A stretch of DNA of 64,000 bases from Dechloromonas denitrificans (lineage in GTDB: Bacteria; Pseudomonadota; Gammaproteobacteria; Burkholderiales; Rhodocyclaceae), in assembly GCF_020510685.1 (NCBI RefSeq), contig NZ_CP075185.1, positions 1,736,001 through 1,800,000 of the forward strand, given 5' to 3'. The notes under the pieces were generated by a model, which searched no databases, was not told where the DNA came from, and saw only the letters and a list, made by a program, of their open reading frames with translations. Numbering within the stretch: position 1 is the stretch's first letter; each line of letters begins with the position of its first letter. Shown in pieces: positions 1 to 7,871 of the stretch. The position numbers and the translations under genes are program-made.

Positions 1-126
1 CATTCCTGGCGCCGTTGATCTCCATCCTGGAGTGGACTCCGGACACTCCGCAAGAAACCTTAGTGGCTCCTTGATGCTGCTTGGGTTGTTGTCGTGATAA
101 ATCCCGGCAAGATACCCTGAGGCGCT

Positions 127-606
127 TCAGAACTTGCCGCTATCCAGGGTGGCGGTGATCTCCGGCGTGACCCGGTCGAAAGCCAGGATCCGCTTGCCCT
201 TGTGATCCTTCAGGAAGTCGTCGGCATCCGCCTGGCTGGCGAGCGGCACGAGTTCATGGCCCATCGGTCCGAGCACATCGGAACCGATGACATACAGCGC
301 CTTGCGCGCATCCATCCGTTCCAGATTGTAGAAATCGGTGACGTGGATGCCGGCTATGTCTTCCTTGCGATGATTCGGCGCGTACTTGGGCAGATCGTGC
401 AGGAATTTGAACATGTCTTTGGAACCGTCGAAGAAGTGGGCGTGCCCATCCTTCCATACGACGATGGCAATCCAGTTCGGATACTTCGAAACGATCATGC
501 CGCAAACCGGGCAGAGGTCTTTCGGACCCGGTTTGGGTGCGGTCTGGGCAAAGGCCGGCGCGACGCAGAAGGCGAGGCCGGCGATGACGAAATGACGCCG
601 CTGCAT
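127..606 (-). CDS. NosL-like copper-binding periplasmic protein (paralog 1)
   Basis: 159 aa. The N-terminus MQRRHFVIAGLAFCVAPAFA is a cleavable signal with a twin-arginine start (RRHFV), so Tat export is plausible. A Cys-Pro-Val-Cys-Gly-Met motif near residues 32-37 matches the Cys/Met metal site of the NosL family, which delivers Cu(I) in nitrous-oxide reductase maturation. The rest (FFDGSKDMFKFL, YVIGSDVLGPMGHELVP) also has the NosL pattern. The start codon overlaps the stop of the upstream NosL-like gene (TGATG), so the two are translationally coupled. No nosZ, nosD, nosF or nosY is visible in the window, so the client protein is not shown. Family assignment is strong; copper specificity is inferred from the family. 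Confidence 0.85.
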   Translation of the reverse strand: MQRRHFVIAGLAFCVAPAFAQTAPKPGPKDLCPVCGMIVSKYPNWIAIVVWKDGHAHFFDGSKDMFKFLHDLPKYAPNHRKEDIAGIHVTDFYNLERMDARKALYVIGSDVLGPMGHELVPLASQADADDFLKDHKGKRILAFDRVTPEITATLDSGKF

Positions 607-1208
607 CAGCCCTGCTTCTGCTGCATGGCGCGCTTGCGGCGCTCTTCGCGATTCTTGCGGATCATGCTGGCATCGCTGGCCATGTCGAGATAGGACTCGC
701 GCAGCGCGTCGTCGAATTTGGCCAGCGTGCCGCCATGTTTCGCCTGGAATTCCTTGGCGATGTCAGCCGAGGCAAAGGAGTGCTTGCTGCGCTTGGTCAT
801 TGCGTGCTTGAGATCGGCACCGATCAGGTAGAGCAGTTGATCGACCGGCAGCAGCGGGCGCGGCTCGATGTTTGAGCCGTAATCCGGTCCCCAGATGGTC
901 TTCGGTTCGCGGTCGATGTTCAGGCTGAGGCTGAGCGACAGGCAGTGAATCGAGCAGGTGCCGTCGACCAGATCGTCGGAATACTGGACCAGCATGCGGG
1001 TACGGTGATGTTCCTTGCGGTCCATGCCGCAGTAGGGGCATTTCGGATATTTGGCGAGTTCGTTGTCCAGCGGCTTGCTATCGGCGGCTGTTTTCGGAAT
1101 GAACTGGTTCGGCGTGCCATCGGTGGTGCAGGCATTGGCGCTGACCTGTGTCGAGGTGGCGGCGAAGCCGGCGAGTGCGGAGATTTTGAGAAGATCGCGG
1201 CGTTTCAT
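606..1208 (-). CDS. NosL-like protein with Tat signal (paralog 2)
   Basis: 200 aa. The reading frame stays open about 100 codons further upstream, but the start was placed at the ATG preceded by AGGAAGAG and followed by a twin-arginine leader (MKRRDLLKISALAGFAATST). The mature part has the block PLDNELAKYPKCPYCGMDR, with Cys-x-x-Cys-x-Met as in NosL, then GTCSIHCLSLSLS with further Cys/His, and a basic C-terminal tail. It is closely similar to the NosL-like gene at 5.7 kb (same PLDNEL-KYP-C-MDR pattern), which suggests duplication around the TonB receptor cassette. It is co-transcribed with the next NosL-like gene (1-nt overlap). It is probably a periplasmic or membrane-anchored Cu(I) carrier. 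Confidence 0.82.
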   Translation of the reverse strand: MKRRDLLKISALAGFAATSTQVSANACTTDGTPNQFIPKTAADSKPLDNELAKYPKCPYCGMDRKEHHRTRMLVQYSDDLVDGTCSIHCLSLSLSLNIDREPKTIWGPDYGSNIEPRPLLPVDQLLYLIGADLKHAMTKRSKHSFASADIAKEFQAKHGGTLAKFDDALRESYLDMASDASMIRKNREERRKRAMQQKQG

Positions 1209-1288
1209 TTTTCTCTTCCTGTGGCTGTTTGGTAGCTTCCAAATATTAGCGCTCGATGATGTGTCGGCGCTGCGGCAAAGTGTCGCAG

Positions 1289-1565
1289 TCAGCCCCGCAG
1301 CCTCGGCGCGATCTTGCCGAACCGCACGAAGGCCGACAGCATCGAGGGCAGCATGCCGGCACCGAAGGCCAGCATCAGTAGGCCGCCCTCCAAGAACGAG
1401 GGCTCCTTGGTCGCTTTGACGGCCTGCGCCATGGTCATCGCCAAACCGTACGAAGAAGGCGGAAAACAGCCCGCCGCACATACCGAGGCAATGGCCGCTG
1501 CCGAGCGGTTCGGTCATGAAGGCGAGCCAATAGGAAACTCGGCGATGGCTTGGTGGTGACTGTGG
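1289..1565 (-). pseudogene. remnant of a TauE/SafE (UreH-type) membrane protein gene
   Basis: Two pieces of one family can be read on the minus strand in different frames. The upstream piece, about 1565 to 1440, contains GSGHCLGMCGG followed by LFSAFFVRFG, the hallmark N-terminal motif of UreH/TauE-SafE proteins. The downstream piece, about 1438 to 1289, reads KATKEPSFLEGGLLMLAFGAG then MLPSMLSAF and ends in a stop; it resembles the family's C-terminal helix. The roughly 150 middle residues are missing and the frames do not join, so this is a decayed copy with an internal deletion. The first frame runs on into the NosL-like gene only because no stop intervenes. Family members are often near copper and cytochrome oxidase maturation genes. 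Confidence 0.6.
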
Positions 1566-1753
1566 TCAATAACGACGAGACTGCCAGACAAGCGGCTGCT
1601 TGATCACGCGGACTAGGCAAATTCGGCGAAATCGCCCGATGACAATTGCCTGACCGACCGGCTGTGCGTCAATTAGCCGCACGACCAAGGTGGTAATTGC
1701 TTCTAGAATCGCCGCCTTAAAAACAACCCTGTCCAGGTTGCCGTCAGCATTTC

Positions 1754-2251
1754 ATGGCCAGCGCAATTACCTGTCTTTATATCGAACACATCGGTGAAAT
1801 CCGGCGTTTTCTGGCGCGCCGGATTTGCTGTGTCGAGGCCGCTGCCGAACTGGCGCACGAGGTCTTCATCCGCTACATGGTTGCCGCGCCAGCCTCGCCG
1901 ATCGAGAACCCGCGTGCCTTTCTGTTCCGGATCGCCGGTCATCTGGCGACCGACCATTTTCGGGCCAATCCGGTCAAGGCGGGGCAGTGGGTCGATATTG
2001 CCGAATGCACCGAACTGGCCTCCGAATATCCGGCGCCCGAACGCTTTGCCATGGCCCGCCAGGAGCTCGATCGGCTGCGCCGGGCCATCGAGGAACTGCC
2101 GCCCAAATGCCGGGAGGTCTTCATCCGCCACAAGTTCGACGGCATTCCGCAGGCGACCCTGGCGCGGGAATACCGGGTCACCGTCAATGCTATCGAAAAA
2201 CATCTGGTGCGCGCCTTGGTCCTGCTTCGCCTGCGGGTCATGCCGGCATGA
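1754..2251 (+). CDS. ECF sigma factor, FecI type
   Basis: 165 aa, the normal length for FecI-like sigma factors. Region 2 lies at about residues 8-75 (LAHEVFIRYM, NPRAFLFRIAGHLATDHFR). Region 4 lies at about 105-160 (LPPKCREVFIRHKFDGIPQ, then a helix-turn-helix ending IEKHLVRALVLLR). It overlaps the anti-sigma gene by 4 nt (ATGA), and a TonB receptor with a signalling domain follows, so this is the classic cell-surface signalling cassette. In that scheme the occupied outer-membrane receptor signals through FecR to release this factor, which transcribes the receptor gene. The ligand is not readable from the sigma factor. I saw no convincing Fur box upstream. Confidence 0.93.
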   Translation: MASAITCLYIEHIGEIRRFLARRICCVEAAAELAHEVFIRYMVAAPASPIENPRAFLFRIAGHLATDHFRANPVKAGQWVDIAECTELASEYPAPERFAMARQELDRLRRAIEELPPKCREVFIRHKFDGIPQATLAREYRVTVNAIEKHLVRALVLLRLRVMPA

Positions 2252-3183
2252 GGCGTGATGCCACCAACTTCGGCTCCCCGGCCGGTGCTGGCGAGCCCGA
2301 CCGATTGGCTGATGAAGCGGCCACCTGGTTCATTCGCTTGCGCCAGCCACGGCTCGCCGATCACGAGCGCCAGCGTTTCCAGCGCTGGCTGGCCTCGTCC
2401 GAGCGGCATCAGCGGGAATACGCCAGCTTCGAGAAACTGTGGGGGGCTATCGATGGTCTGGCGCGGCCGCGGCGGCGCAAACAGCGTTTGGCCGGCGGAG
2501 CGTTTGCCCTTGCGGTGGCTGCCGTTCTGGCCCTGACTTATACGGCGACTGGCGTCGACCTGCAGAAAAGCACCGGGATCGGCGAAACCGCCGAACTGCA
2601 GTTGGCCGATGGCTCGCACATCGCAATCGATGCGGATAGCGTGCTGCACGTCGAGTATTCGCTGTGGCGACGGCGGATCACGCTCGAGCGCGGGCAGGCC
2701 CTGTTCAAGGTGGCACCTGGTCTGCGTCCCTTCGAGGTGCGGGCCGGCGAGGGGAGCTTGCGCGATATCGGCACGACCTTCAATGTCCTGGAAGACCGAG
2801 GCAAGGTGACCGTCTCGGTTACCGAGGGCGCCGTCGAGATCAGCCTCGACGCGCAACCGACCAAACGCCTGCTGAACGGCGGTCAGCAGGCCAGCTACCA
2901 GGCCGGCCGGATTTCCGCCAGTCAGGCCATCACGCCGCAGGCCGCCTGCGCCTGGCTGGACAATCGCTGGCTGTTTGCCGAGGCATCGCTCGGCGAAGTG
3001 GTACGCCAGATCAACCGCCAGCATGAGCGTCCAGTCAGCCTTGCCGACAGTGCGCTCGACCGCTATCGGGTCAGCGGCGTTTTCGACCGGACGGACCGCG
3101 CCGGTCTGCTCAAGGCGCTCGCCGCGATCCTGCCGGTCAGGGTCCAAGAGACGCCGGACGGTACCCGGCTACGCCAGCGCTAA
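2248..3183 (+). CDS. FecR-type anti-sigma regulator
   Basis: 311 aa. The start is the ATG overlapping the sigma-factor stop (ATGA); the frame stays open upstream, but that part is only the antisense-free shadow of the sigma gene. It has the N-terminal FecR domain that binds the sigma factor (ADEAATWFIRLRQP, RFQRWLASSERHQREY, residues about 22-65). A single membrane segment follows at about 88-106 (FALAVAAVLALTYTATG), then the periplasmic FecR domain at about 115-215 and a C-terminal domain that contacts the receptor (SLGEVVRQINRQHERPVSLAD). It relays the signal from the TonB receptor just downstream to the sigma factor just upstream. Confidence 0.92.
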   Translation: MRRDATNFGSPAGAGEPDRLADEAATWFIRLRQPRLADHERQRFQRWLASSERHQREYASFEKLWGAIDGLARPRRRKQRLAGGAFALAVAAVLALTYTATGVDLQKSTGIGETAELQLADGSHIAIDADSVLHVEYSLWRRRITLERGQALFKVAPGLRPFEVRAGEGSLRDIGTTFNVLEDRGKVTVSVTEGAVEISLDAQPTKRLLNGGQQASYQAGRISASQAITPQAACAWLDNRWLFAEASLGEVVRQINRQHERPVSLADSALDRYRVSGVFDRTDRAGLLKALAAILPVRVQETPDGTRLRQR

Positions 3184-3294
3184 GCGCAGCAAAAATATTT
3201 CGGAATCGATGTCAGGGTAGCGCCCCTTTTTACGTCTTAAGCAATGTCGGACGTATTTGTCCCGTCACAAAAACATGTAACAGGGGGAAACTTC

Positions 3295-5649
3295 ATGCAC
3301 CAACCACTGCGCCTCGCGCTGCTGGTCGCCGCCATTCATTCCGGTGGCGCCATCGCCCAGATCAAGCCGATTGACATCGCCGCCCAGAACCTGGGCAGCG
3401 CGCTCACGGCGCTGGCTACCCAGAGTGGCATCCAGATATTGTTCTCCGCCGACGAAGTCAAGGGCGCTCAGTCCGCTTCGCTGCATGGTCAGCTCGCTCC
3501 GGATGAAGCGCTGCGCAAGCTGCTCGCTGGCAGCGGCCTGGTCTTCGGCAACACCGGCAAGGGCACCTATGTCGTCAAGCGTTCGCCTCCCGATTCGACC
3601 GTGATGCCTGAGGTCCTGGTCCGGGCGAGCGCCGAGCACGGCTACAAGGCCGAGAAAATTACGGTCGCCGGCAAGACCCCCCAGACGCTGCGCGAAATCC
3701 CCAATTCGGTGTCGGTCCTGACTCGCGAGCAGATGGACGACCAGAACATGATGACCACCTGGGATGCGCTATCCCAGGTCACTGGAGTCCAGGCGGTGTC
3801 GAACGACATTACCCAAGGCCAATACCATTCGCGCGGTGCCGCGCTGGAAGTCCAGCATGACGGTATCCCGTCCTCGATGCCGCTTTCCGGGTACCAACAA
3901 TTTGATCTGCCGATCTACGAACGTGTCGAAGTGCTGCGCGGTCCATCCGGCGTGCTGCAAGGGTCCGGTTCCTTCTCGGGAACCGTCAATTTTGTCAGGA
4001 AACGCCCCAAGGATGCCTTTGCTGCCACCTTTGCCGGTTCCGCCGGGACGTGGGAAAACTACCGGATGGAAGCTGACGTGACCGGGCCGCTCAACGAAAG
4101 CGCCAGCCTGCGCGGCAGGGCGGTCTTCTCCTACATCGACCGCGACTATGTCTATAACCGGGTCCATGATCGAAAGTGGCTGGCCTATGGAACGCTGGAT
4201 CTGGATTTCACGCCGACGACCACGGGCAACGTTTTCTTCGCTTACCAGAACAACGATTCGACCGGCTTCTCTGGGCTGCCCGCCTATACCAACGGCGCTT
4301 TCCTGTCCGTGCCCCGATCATTCAACCCTTACCCGGACTGGAATCGGTCGGAGTGGGACACGCTCGACGTCGGCGGGGAATTGAACCACAGCTTCGATAG
4401 CGACTGGGTCGCTTCACTGAAGCTCCAGCGCCGCGATCAGGGCTTCTTCTTCAAGGATGGCTACCCGACGACGGGGGTCAATCCGGCGACCATGATGATT
4501 GCCAATTACGCGCGCCGGGAGTTCAAGTACGACTATCAGCACGATGGGATCGACCTGTTCGCCAGCGGTCCGTTCAAATTGCTCGGTCGCAAGCATGAGT
4601 TGCTACTCGGCGCCAATTACAGCCGCTATGAAAGTACCGGACGGGGTGCCAATCCGAACTCGTCGGGCAGTGCCTACCTCAATGTAGCCAACATCAGGCT
4701 CTCGGACCCTCCCGCCGTGCCGGAACCGAATGTCATCTACAGGGCCGGCAGTCAAAGCGTCACCAAGCAATCGGGGATTTACAGCAAGCTAACCCTGAGT
4801 CTGGCCGACCCGCTGAAAGTGATTCTGGGTGGGCGCTTCTCGAACTACGACTATCAGTCGCGCAACATCTCGCCGCACCCGACGCCGACCGACTGGACGC
4901 GGGGTGGCAACGCGAAAGGCGAATTCACCCCGTATGCCGGCGTGGTCTGGGACGTCACTCGGGACGTCACGTTATATGGCAGTTACGCCGATATTTTCGT
5001 GCCGCAAACCCAGCAGCGGGTCGATAACAGCGTCCTCGATCCGCGCGTCGGAAAACAGGTCGAAATCGGCAGCAAGGTCGACTTTTTTGCGGGAAAGCTG
5101 GCCGTTACGGCGGCTCTTTTCAATATTCGCGATACCAACCGGGCGCTGGCCGACGCGGACAATCCAGGCTATTACGTCTCGGCCGGCGAGCTCGAAAGCA
5201 AGGGCTGGGAGCTGGAAATGGTCGGTCGTCCGCTGGCCCGCTGGGATATTTCGGCCGGCTACACGAACTTGACCACCAAGTGGTTGAATAACGGCTCGAG
5301 TACGGGTCAGCCGGTCAGTTTCTGGTACCCCAAGGAAATATTCAAGTTGTGGAGCAAGTATCGTTTTGGCGAAGGCTTGTTGAGCGGCTTCAGTGTCGGC
5401 CTGGGGGTCAATGGCGCGACCCAGTCGGCCAGTGGTGCCGCCAATCCGACGGTTGCGCCGCGCCTGCAAAACGGCTATTCGGTGGTCAAGGCGCAAGTCG
5501 GTTACGCGATCGACAAGAACTACGCCGTGACCCTGGATATCAACAATCTCTTCGACACCAAGTACTACACCCGGCTTGGGGGAACGAATACCTACAACAC
5601 CTACGGTGATCCGCGCAATGTGATGCTGACCCTTCGCGCCAGTTACTGA
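3295..5649 (+). CDS. TonB-dependent outer-membrane receptor with STN signalling domain
   Basis: 784 aa from the ATG preceded by GGGGGA and followed by a signal peptide (MHQPLRLALLVAAIHSGGAI); an upstream in-frame ATG would add 17 residues that look untranslated. A secretin/TonB N-terminal (STN) signalling domain covers about residues 23-95. The plug is at about 120-240 (LREIPNSVSVLTREQMDD, ERVEVLRGPSGVLQGSG) and a 22-strand-type barrel runs to the end, with LFDTKYYTRLGG and a terminal LTLRASY (Tyr rather than the usual Phe). By sequence it falls in the siderophore-receptor class. The three NosL-like genes and SCO1 around it suggest the ligand could be copper or a copper chelate rather than ferric siderophore, as for MbnT-type receptors. 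That ligand assignment is inference. Confidence 0.9.
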   Translation: MHQPLRLALLVAAIHSGGAIAQIKPIDIAAQNLGSALTALATQSGIQILFSADEVKGAQSASLHGQLAPDEALRKLLAGSGLVFGNTGKGTYVVKRSPPDSTVMPEVLVRASAEHGYKAEKITVAGKTPQTLREIPNSVSVLTREQMDDQNMMTTWDALSQVTGVQAVSNDITQGQYHSRGAALEVQHDGIPSSMPLSGYQQFDLPIYERVEVLRGPSGVLQGSGSFSGTVNFVRKRPKDAFAATFAGSAGTWENYRMEADVTGPLNESASLRGRAVFSYIDRDYVYNRVHDRKWLAYGTLDLDFTPTTTGNVFFAYQNNDSTGFSGLPAYTNGAFLSVPRSFNPYPDWNRSEWDTLDVGGELNHSFDSDWVASLKLQRRDQGFFFKDGYPTTGVNPATMMIANYARREFKYDYQHDGIDLFASGPFKLLGRKHELLLGANYSRYESTGRGANPNSSGSAYLNVANIRLSDPPAVPEPNVIYRAGSQSVTKQSGIYSKLTLSLADPLKVILGGRFSNYDYQSRNISPHPTPTDWTRGGNAKGEFTPYAGVVWDVTRDVTLYGSYADIFVPQTQQRVDNSVLDPRVGKQVEIGSKVDFFAGKLAVTAALFNIRDTNRALADADNPGYYVSAGELESKGWELEMVGRPLARWDISAGYTNLTTKWLNNGSSTGQPVSFWYPKEIFKLWSKYRFGEGLLSGFSVGLGVNGATQSASGAANPTVAPRLQNGYSVVKAQVGYAIDKNYAVTLDINNLFDTKYYTRLGGTNTYNTYGDPRNVMLTLRASY

Positions 5650-5705
5650 TGGTCCGACAATTTCGCCCGGGAGTCATGCCTGCCGGGCGGTGACAGGAGA
5701 TTTCG

Positions 5706-6278
5706 ATGAAAAGAAGAACACTGCTCGGCGGTGCCCTGCTGCTGGCGATGGCCGGCTGTGGTGCGGCGCAGGAAAAGAAGGATGCCGATGAGGTGCGCGT
5801 CGATGCTGCGCCGCTCGACAACGAACTGGAAAAATACCCGCGCTGCGTGATCTGCAACATGGATCGTCGCCGTTTCCATTACGCCCGGCATCTGTTGGTT
5901 TATGGCGACGGCTTCGTGCAAGGCACCTGCTCGGTGCATTGCGTCGCCGAATGCATGCTGCGCGAGCGGCGGCGCGGCTTCACGGCGATTTATGCCCCGG
6001 ACAACGGCGTGACCGCCAATCCCCGGCCGCTGGTCGAAGCTGCATCGGCTACTTACCTGATCGGCAGCGATCTGCGCGGCGTGATGACGCCGGTCAGCAA
6101 GGTTCCGTTTGCCAGCCGCGATGCAGCGCTGCAGGCCAAACTGACTTACGGCGGCGAAATCGGCAGCTTTGCCACGGCGATCAGCGCATCGCTGGAAGAA
6201 ACGGCCAACAGTCTGCTTAAGCGTTACGGCAACGATCTGGAGCGGCAGCGGCGAAAGAAAGCTGAAGCGGCGGGCTGA
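5706..6278 (+). CDS. NosL-like lipoprotein (paralog 3)
   Basis: 190 aa. The leader MKRRTLLGGALLLAMAGCG combines a twin-arginine pair and a lipobox-like Ala-Gly-Cys, so it is probably a Tat-exported lipoprotein. The core PLDNELEKYPRCVICNMDR parallels the paralog at 0.6-1.2 kb, but the Cys-x-x-Cys-Gly-Met element is here Cys-x-x-Cys-Asn-Met. GTCSVHCVAECM adds more Cys/His ligands. The C-terminus is highly basic (ERQRRKKAEAAG). It has a good ribosome site (AGGAGA) and lies 56 nt after the TonB receptor, so it is probably in the same sigma-controlled transcript. That position gives the strongest local link between the receptor and copper handling. Confidence 0.82.
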   Translation: MKRRTLLGGALLLAMAGCGAAQEKKDADEVRVDAAPLDNELEKYPRCVICNMDRRRFHYARHLLVYGDGFVQGTCSVHCVAECMLRERRRGFTAIYAPDNGVTANPRPLVEAASATYLIGSDLRGVMTPVSKVPFASRDAALQAKLTYGGEIGSFATAISASLEETANSLLKRYGNDLERQRRKKAEAAG

Positions 6279-6293
6279 GCCGGCTCAGTTTTT
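6275..6293 (+). terminator. weak intrinsic terminator after the NosL-like lipoprotein gene
   Basis: A perfect 14-nt palindrome CTGAGCCGGCTCAG (6275-6288) is followed by TTTTT. It overlaps the stop codon of the lipoprotein gene and faces the converging TlpA operon. The stem is short, so termination may be partial. Confidence 0.45.
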
Positions 6294-6361
6294 CTGCAGG
6301 CGCCGCGAGTGGCTCCAGTCGTCGCTGTGGAATATCTGTGCAACAAATGGGGCCGGCTCTT

Positions 6362-6856
6362 TCATTTGAACAGGGCGAAGGCCTGGCGTTCGAAGGTGAC
6401 CTCGTCGGCCTCGCCGACGATCTTGCCGCGGACGATGCCCTGCGCGTCGACAAAATAGGTCGTCGGCAGGCCGACCACGCCGTAGCGTTTGGTAATGGCC
6501 GAGGTTTCATCGAGCAGAGTGGGGTAGCTGAAGCCGACCTTATGGGCGAAGGCGGCGATGGTCGCCCGGTCCTGGCCGGTATTGATCGCCACGACTGCCA
6601 GGCCTTTATCCTGGTGGCGTCGATAAACCTGCTCGATGGCCTGCATTTCGCCGGCGCAGTATTTGCACCAGTCGGCCCAGAAACGAATGACCAGCGGCTT
6701 GCCGGCATAGGTGGCGGGGTAGGCGACCGAAGTGCCGTCGACGGCGACGGTGGAAAATTGGGGGGCCGGATCGCCGTTATTCAGTTTCATGTCCGGGTGG
6801 TCGCTACCGCAGGCGGTCAGCACGAACAACCCGGCCAGCAAGGCAAGAAGGCGCAT
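6362..6856 (-). CDS. TlpA/ResA-like thiol-disulfide lipoprotein
   Basis: 164 aa. A lipoprotein signal (LLAGLFVLTACGSD) is followed by a thioredoxin fold of the TlpA/ResA/AhpC-TSA class. The catalytic motif Trp-Cys-Lys-Tyr-Cys is at residues 63-67, and the cis-Pro loop GLPTTYFVD is near residue 130. Family members reduce disulfides in apocytochromes or copper-site proteins on the outer face of the membrane. It is the last gene of a six-gene operon that begins with SCO1, one base after the stop of the membrane-protein gene. With SCO1 in the same transcript, a role in keeping copper-binding cysteines reduced is a reasonable inference. Confidence 0.88.
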   Translation of the reverse strand: MRLLALLAGLFVLTACGSDHPDMKLNNGDPAPQFSTVAVDGTSVAYPATYAGKPLVIRFWADWCKYCAGEMQAIEQVYRRHQDKGLAVVAINTGQDRATIAAFAHKVGFSYPTLLDETSAITKRYGVVGLPTTYFVDAQGIVRGKIVGEADEVTFERQAFALFK

Positions 6857-6857
6857 T

Positions 6858-7865
6858 TCAGTGTTCGATCAGGATCAGATTGGAAGCCAGCACAAACCAG
6901 GTCACCAGTGCCGTGAAGAGGATATAGCCGGCGGCAGCCAATCCGGCGAGACGGCCGGATACGGCCGGAACGATGGCCTGCAGGCTGCGCACCCGGGCAA
7001 AGGCCTGCAGCGCGCCGGCGCCCAGGCCGGCCGCCGTGCCGGTAAAGAGCGGCACGTACAGCCAGTAGCCCTGGTAGCTGTATTCAGGCTTGAGAATGCA
7101 GAACGGGCAGTGGTGGTGCGGGTGCTCGTAGATGTAAAGCGAAACGAAGGACAGCACCCCGATGATGGCAACGATGAAGCCCATCGCGCTGCTCGCCGCC
7201 AGCAGGTAGCCGCCGGTCCAGCTGGGGCGCCGCCAGTGCCACAGCGCATTGGCAATGGTCAGCGTCATCGTGCCGTAAAAGAGGAAGAGCGCTGGTTGCG
7301 CAGCCATCGCCGAGGCTTCGCTGGCAATCGTCGTCGCTTTTTCGGAAAACAGGCTGCCGCAGCAGGAGGTGATGACGTTGGCCTTGAGGCCGAGAAAGTA
7401 CTTCAACTCCAGCCAGAAACTGACGATCAGCAGCGGGAGCAGGACCAGCAGCAGGGCATATTTGATCCGCACCAGCGGGTAATCAGGAGCGCGGGTGTCG
7501 ACGTGGTTGATCGCCAGCCACATGGCGGCGAAGAAAAAAACCAGCATCTGGGTGATCAGCGAGGGAAAGCCATAGCCATTGACGTTCAGCGTGCCGACCG
7601 CGCACATGGCGCCGACGAACATCGCCGATAGCCGGTCGGCGTTGAAGACAAAGAGCAGCAGGGCGCCGAGCTGGGCAACAAAGACAAAACTGAGCAGGGT
7701 CGAGAACAGGTAGGTCTGGCGCTCCAGCCCGAGTTGCCGCTCGGCGCCGCTGCGGATGTCCCAGTGACGGATCACCCGGACGGCAAACGGCGCGGCGGCC
7801 GCCAGCATGACTACCGCAACGCCGGCGGCCATGAGCAGGGCAATGATGGCGGGCTGGAAAAGCAT
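6858..7865 (-). CDS. eight-helix membrane protein with a His-rich CPFC motif, function unknown
   Basis: 335 aa with about eight predicted membrane segments (around residues 5-27, 53-74, 102-120, 135-160, 190-210, 220-246, 265-288 and 305-332). Two features stand out: a Cys-Cys pair at 168-169, and a cluster EHPHHHCPFC at about 247-256 in a loop after helix six. The cluster looks like a soft-metal or redox site. I do not recognise the family. It lies 6 nt after an ABC ATPase gene and 1 nt before the TlpA-like gene, inside the SCO1/ABC operon, so it probably works with the exporter or the thiol protein at the membrane. It could be a metal permease, a quinone-linked thiol oxidoreductase or an accessory subunit. 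Confidence 0.75.
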   Translation of the reverse strand: MLFQPAIIALLMAAGVAVVMLAAAAPFAVRVIRHWDIRSGAERQLGLERQTYLFSTLLSFVFVAQLGALLLFVFNADRLSAMFVGAMCAVGTLNVNGYGFPSLITQMLVFFFAAMWLAINHVDTRAPDYPLVRIKYALLLVLLPLLIVSFWLELKYFLGLKANVITSCCGSLFSEKATTIASEASAMAAQPALFLFYGTMTLTIANALWHWRRPSWTGGYLLAASSAMGFIVAIIGVLSFVSLYIYEHPHHHCPFCILKPEYSYQGYWLYVPLFTGTAAGLGAGALQAFARVRSLQAIVPAVSGRLAGLAAAGYILFTALVTWFVLASNLILIEH

Positions 7866-7871
7866 GCCGGG

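Noticed and set aside
3..75. Possible 3' end of a plus-strand gene (reads FLAPLISILEWTPDTPQETL to a stop)
   Set aside because: Only about 23 codons are visible and no family can be recognised; it cannot be told apart from chance open frame.
1209..1517. N-terminal extension of the second NosL-like gene to an upstream ATG
   Set aside because: That segment is the remnant of a TauE/SafE gene in the same frame; a ribosome site and Tat signal mark the later ATG as the true start.
1939..3147. Long minus-strand open frame opposite the sigma/anti-sigma genes
   Set aside because: It mirrors high-GC third-position bias of the fecI/fecR-type genes and has no recognisable domain.
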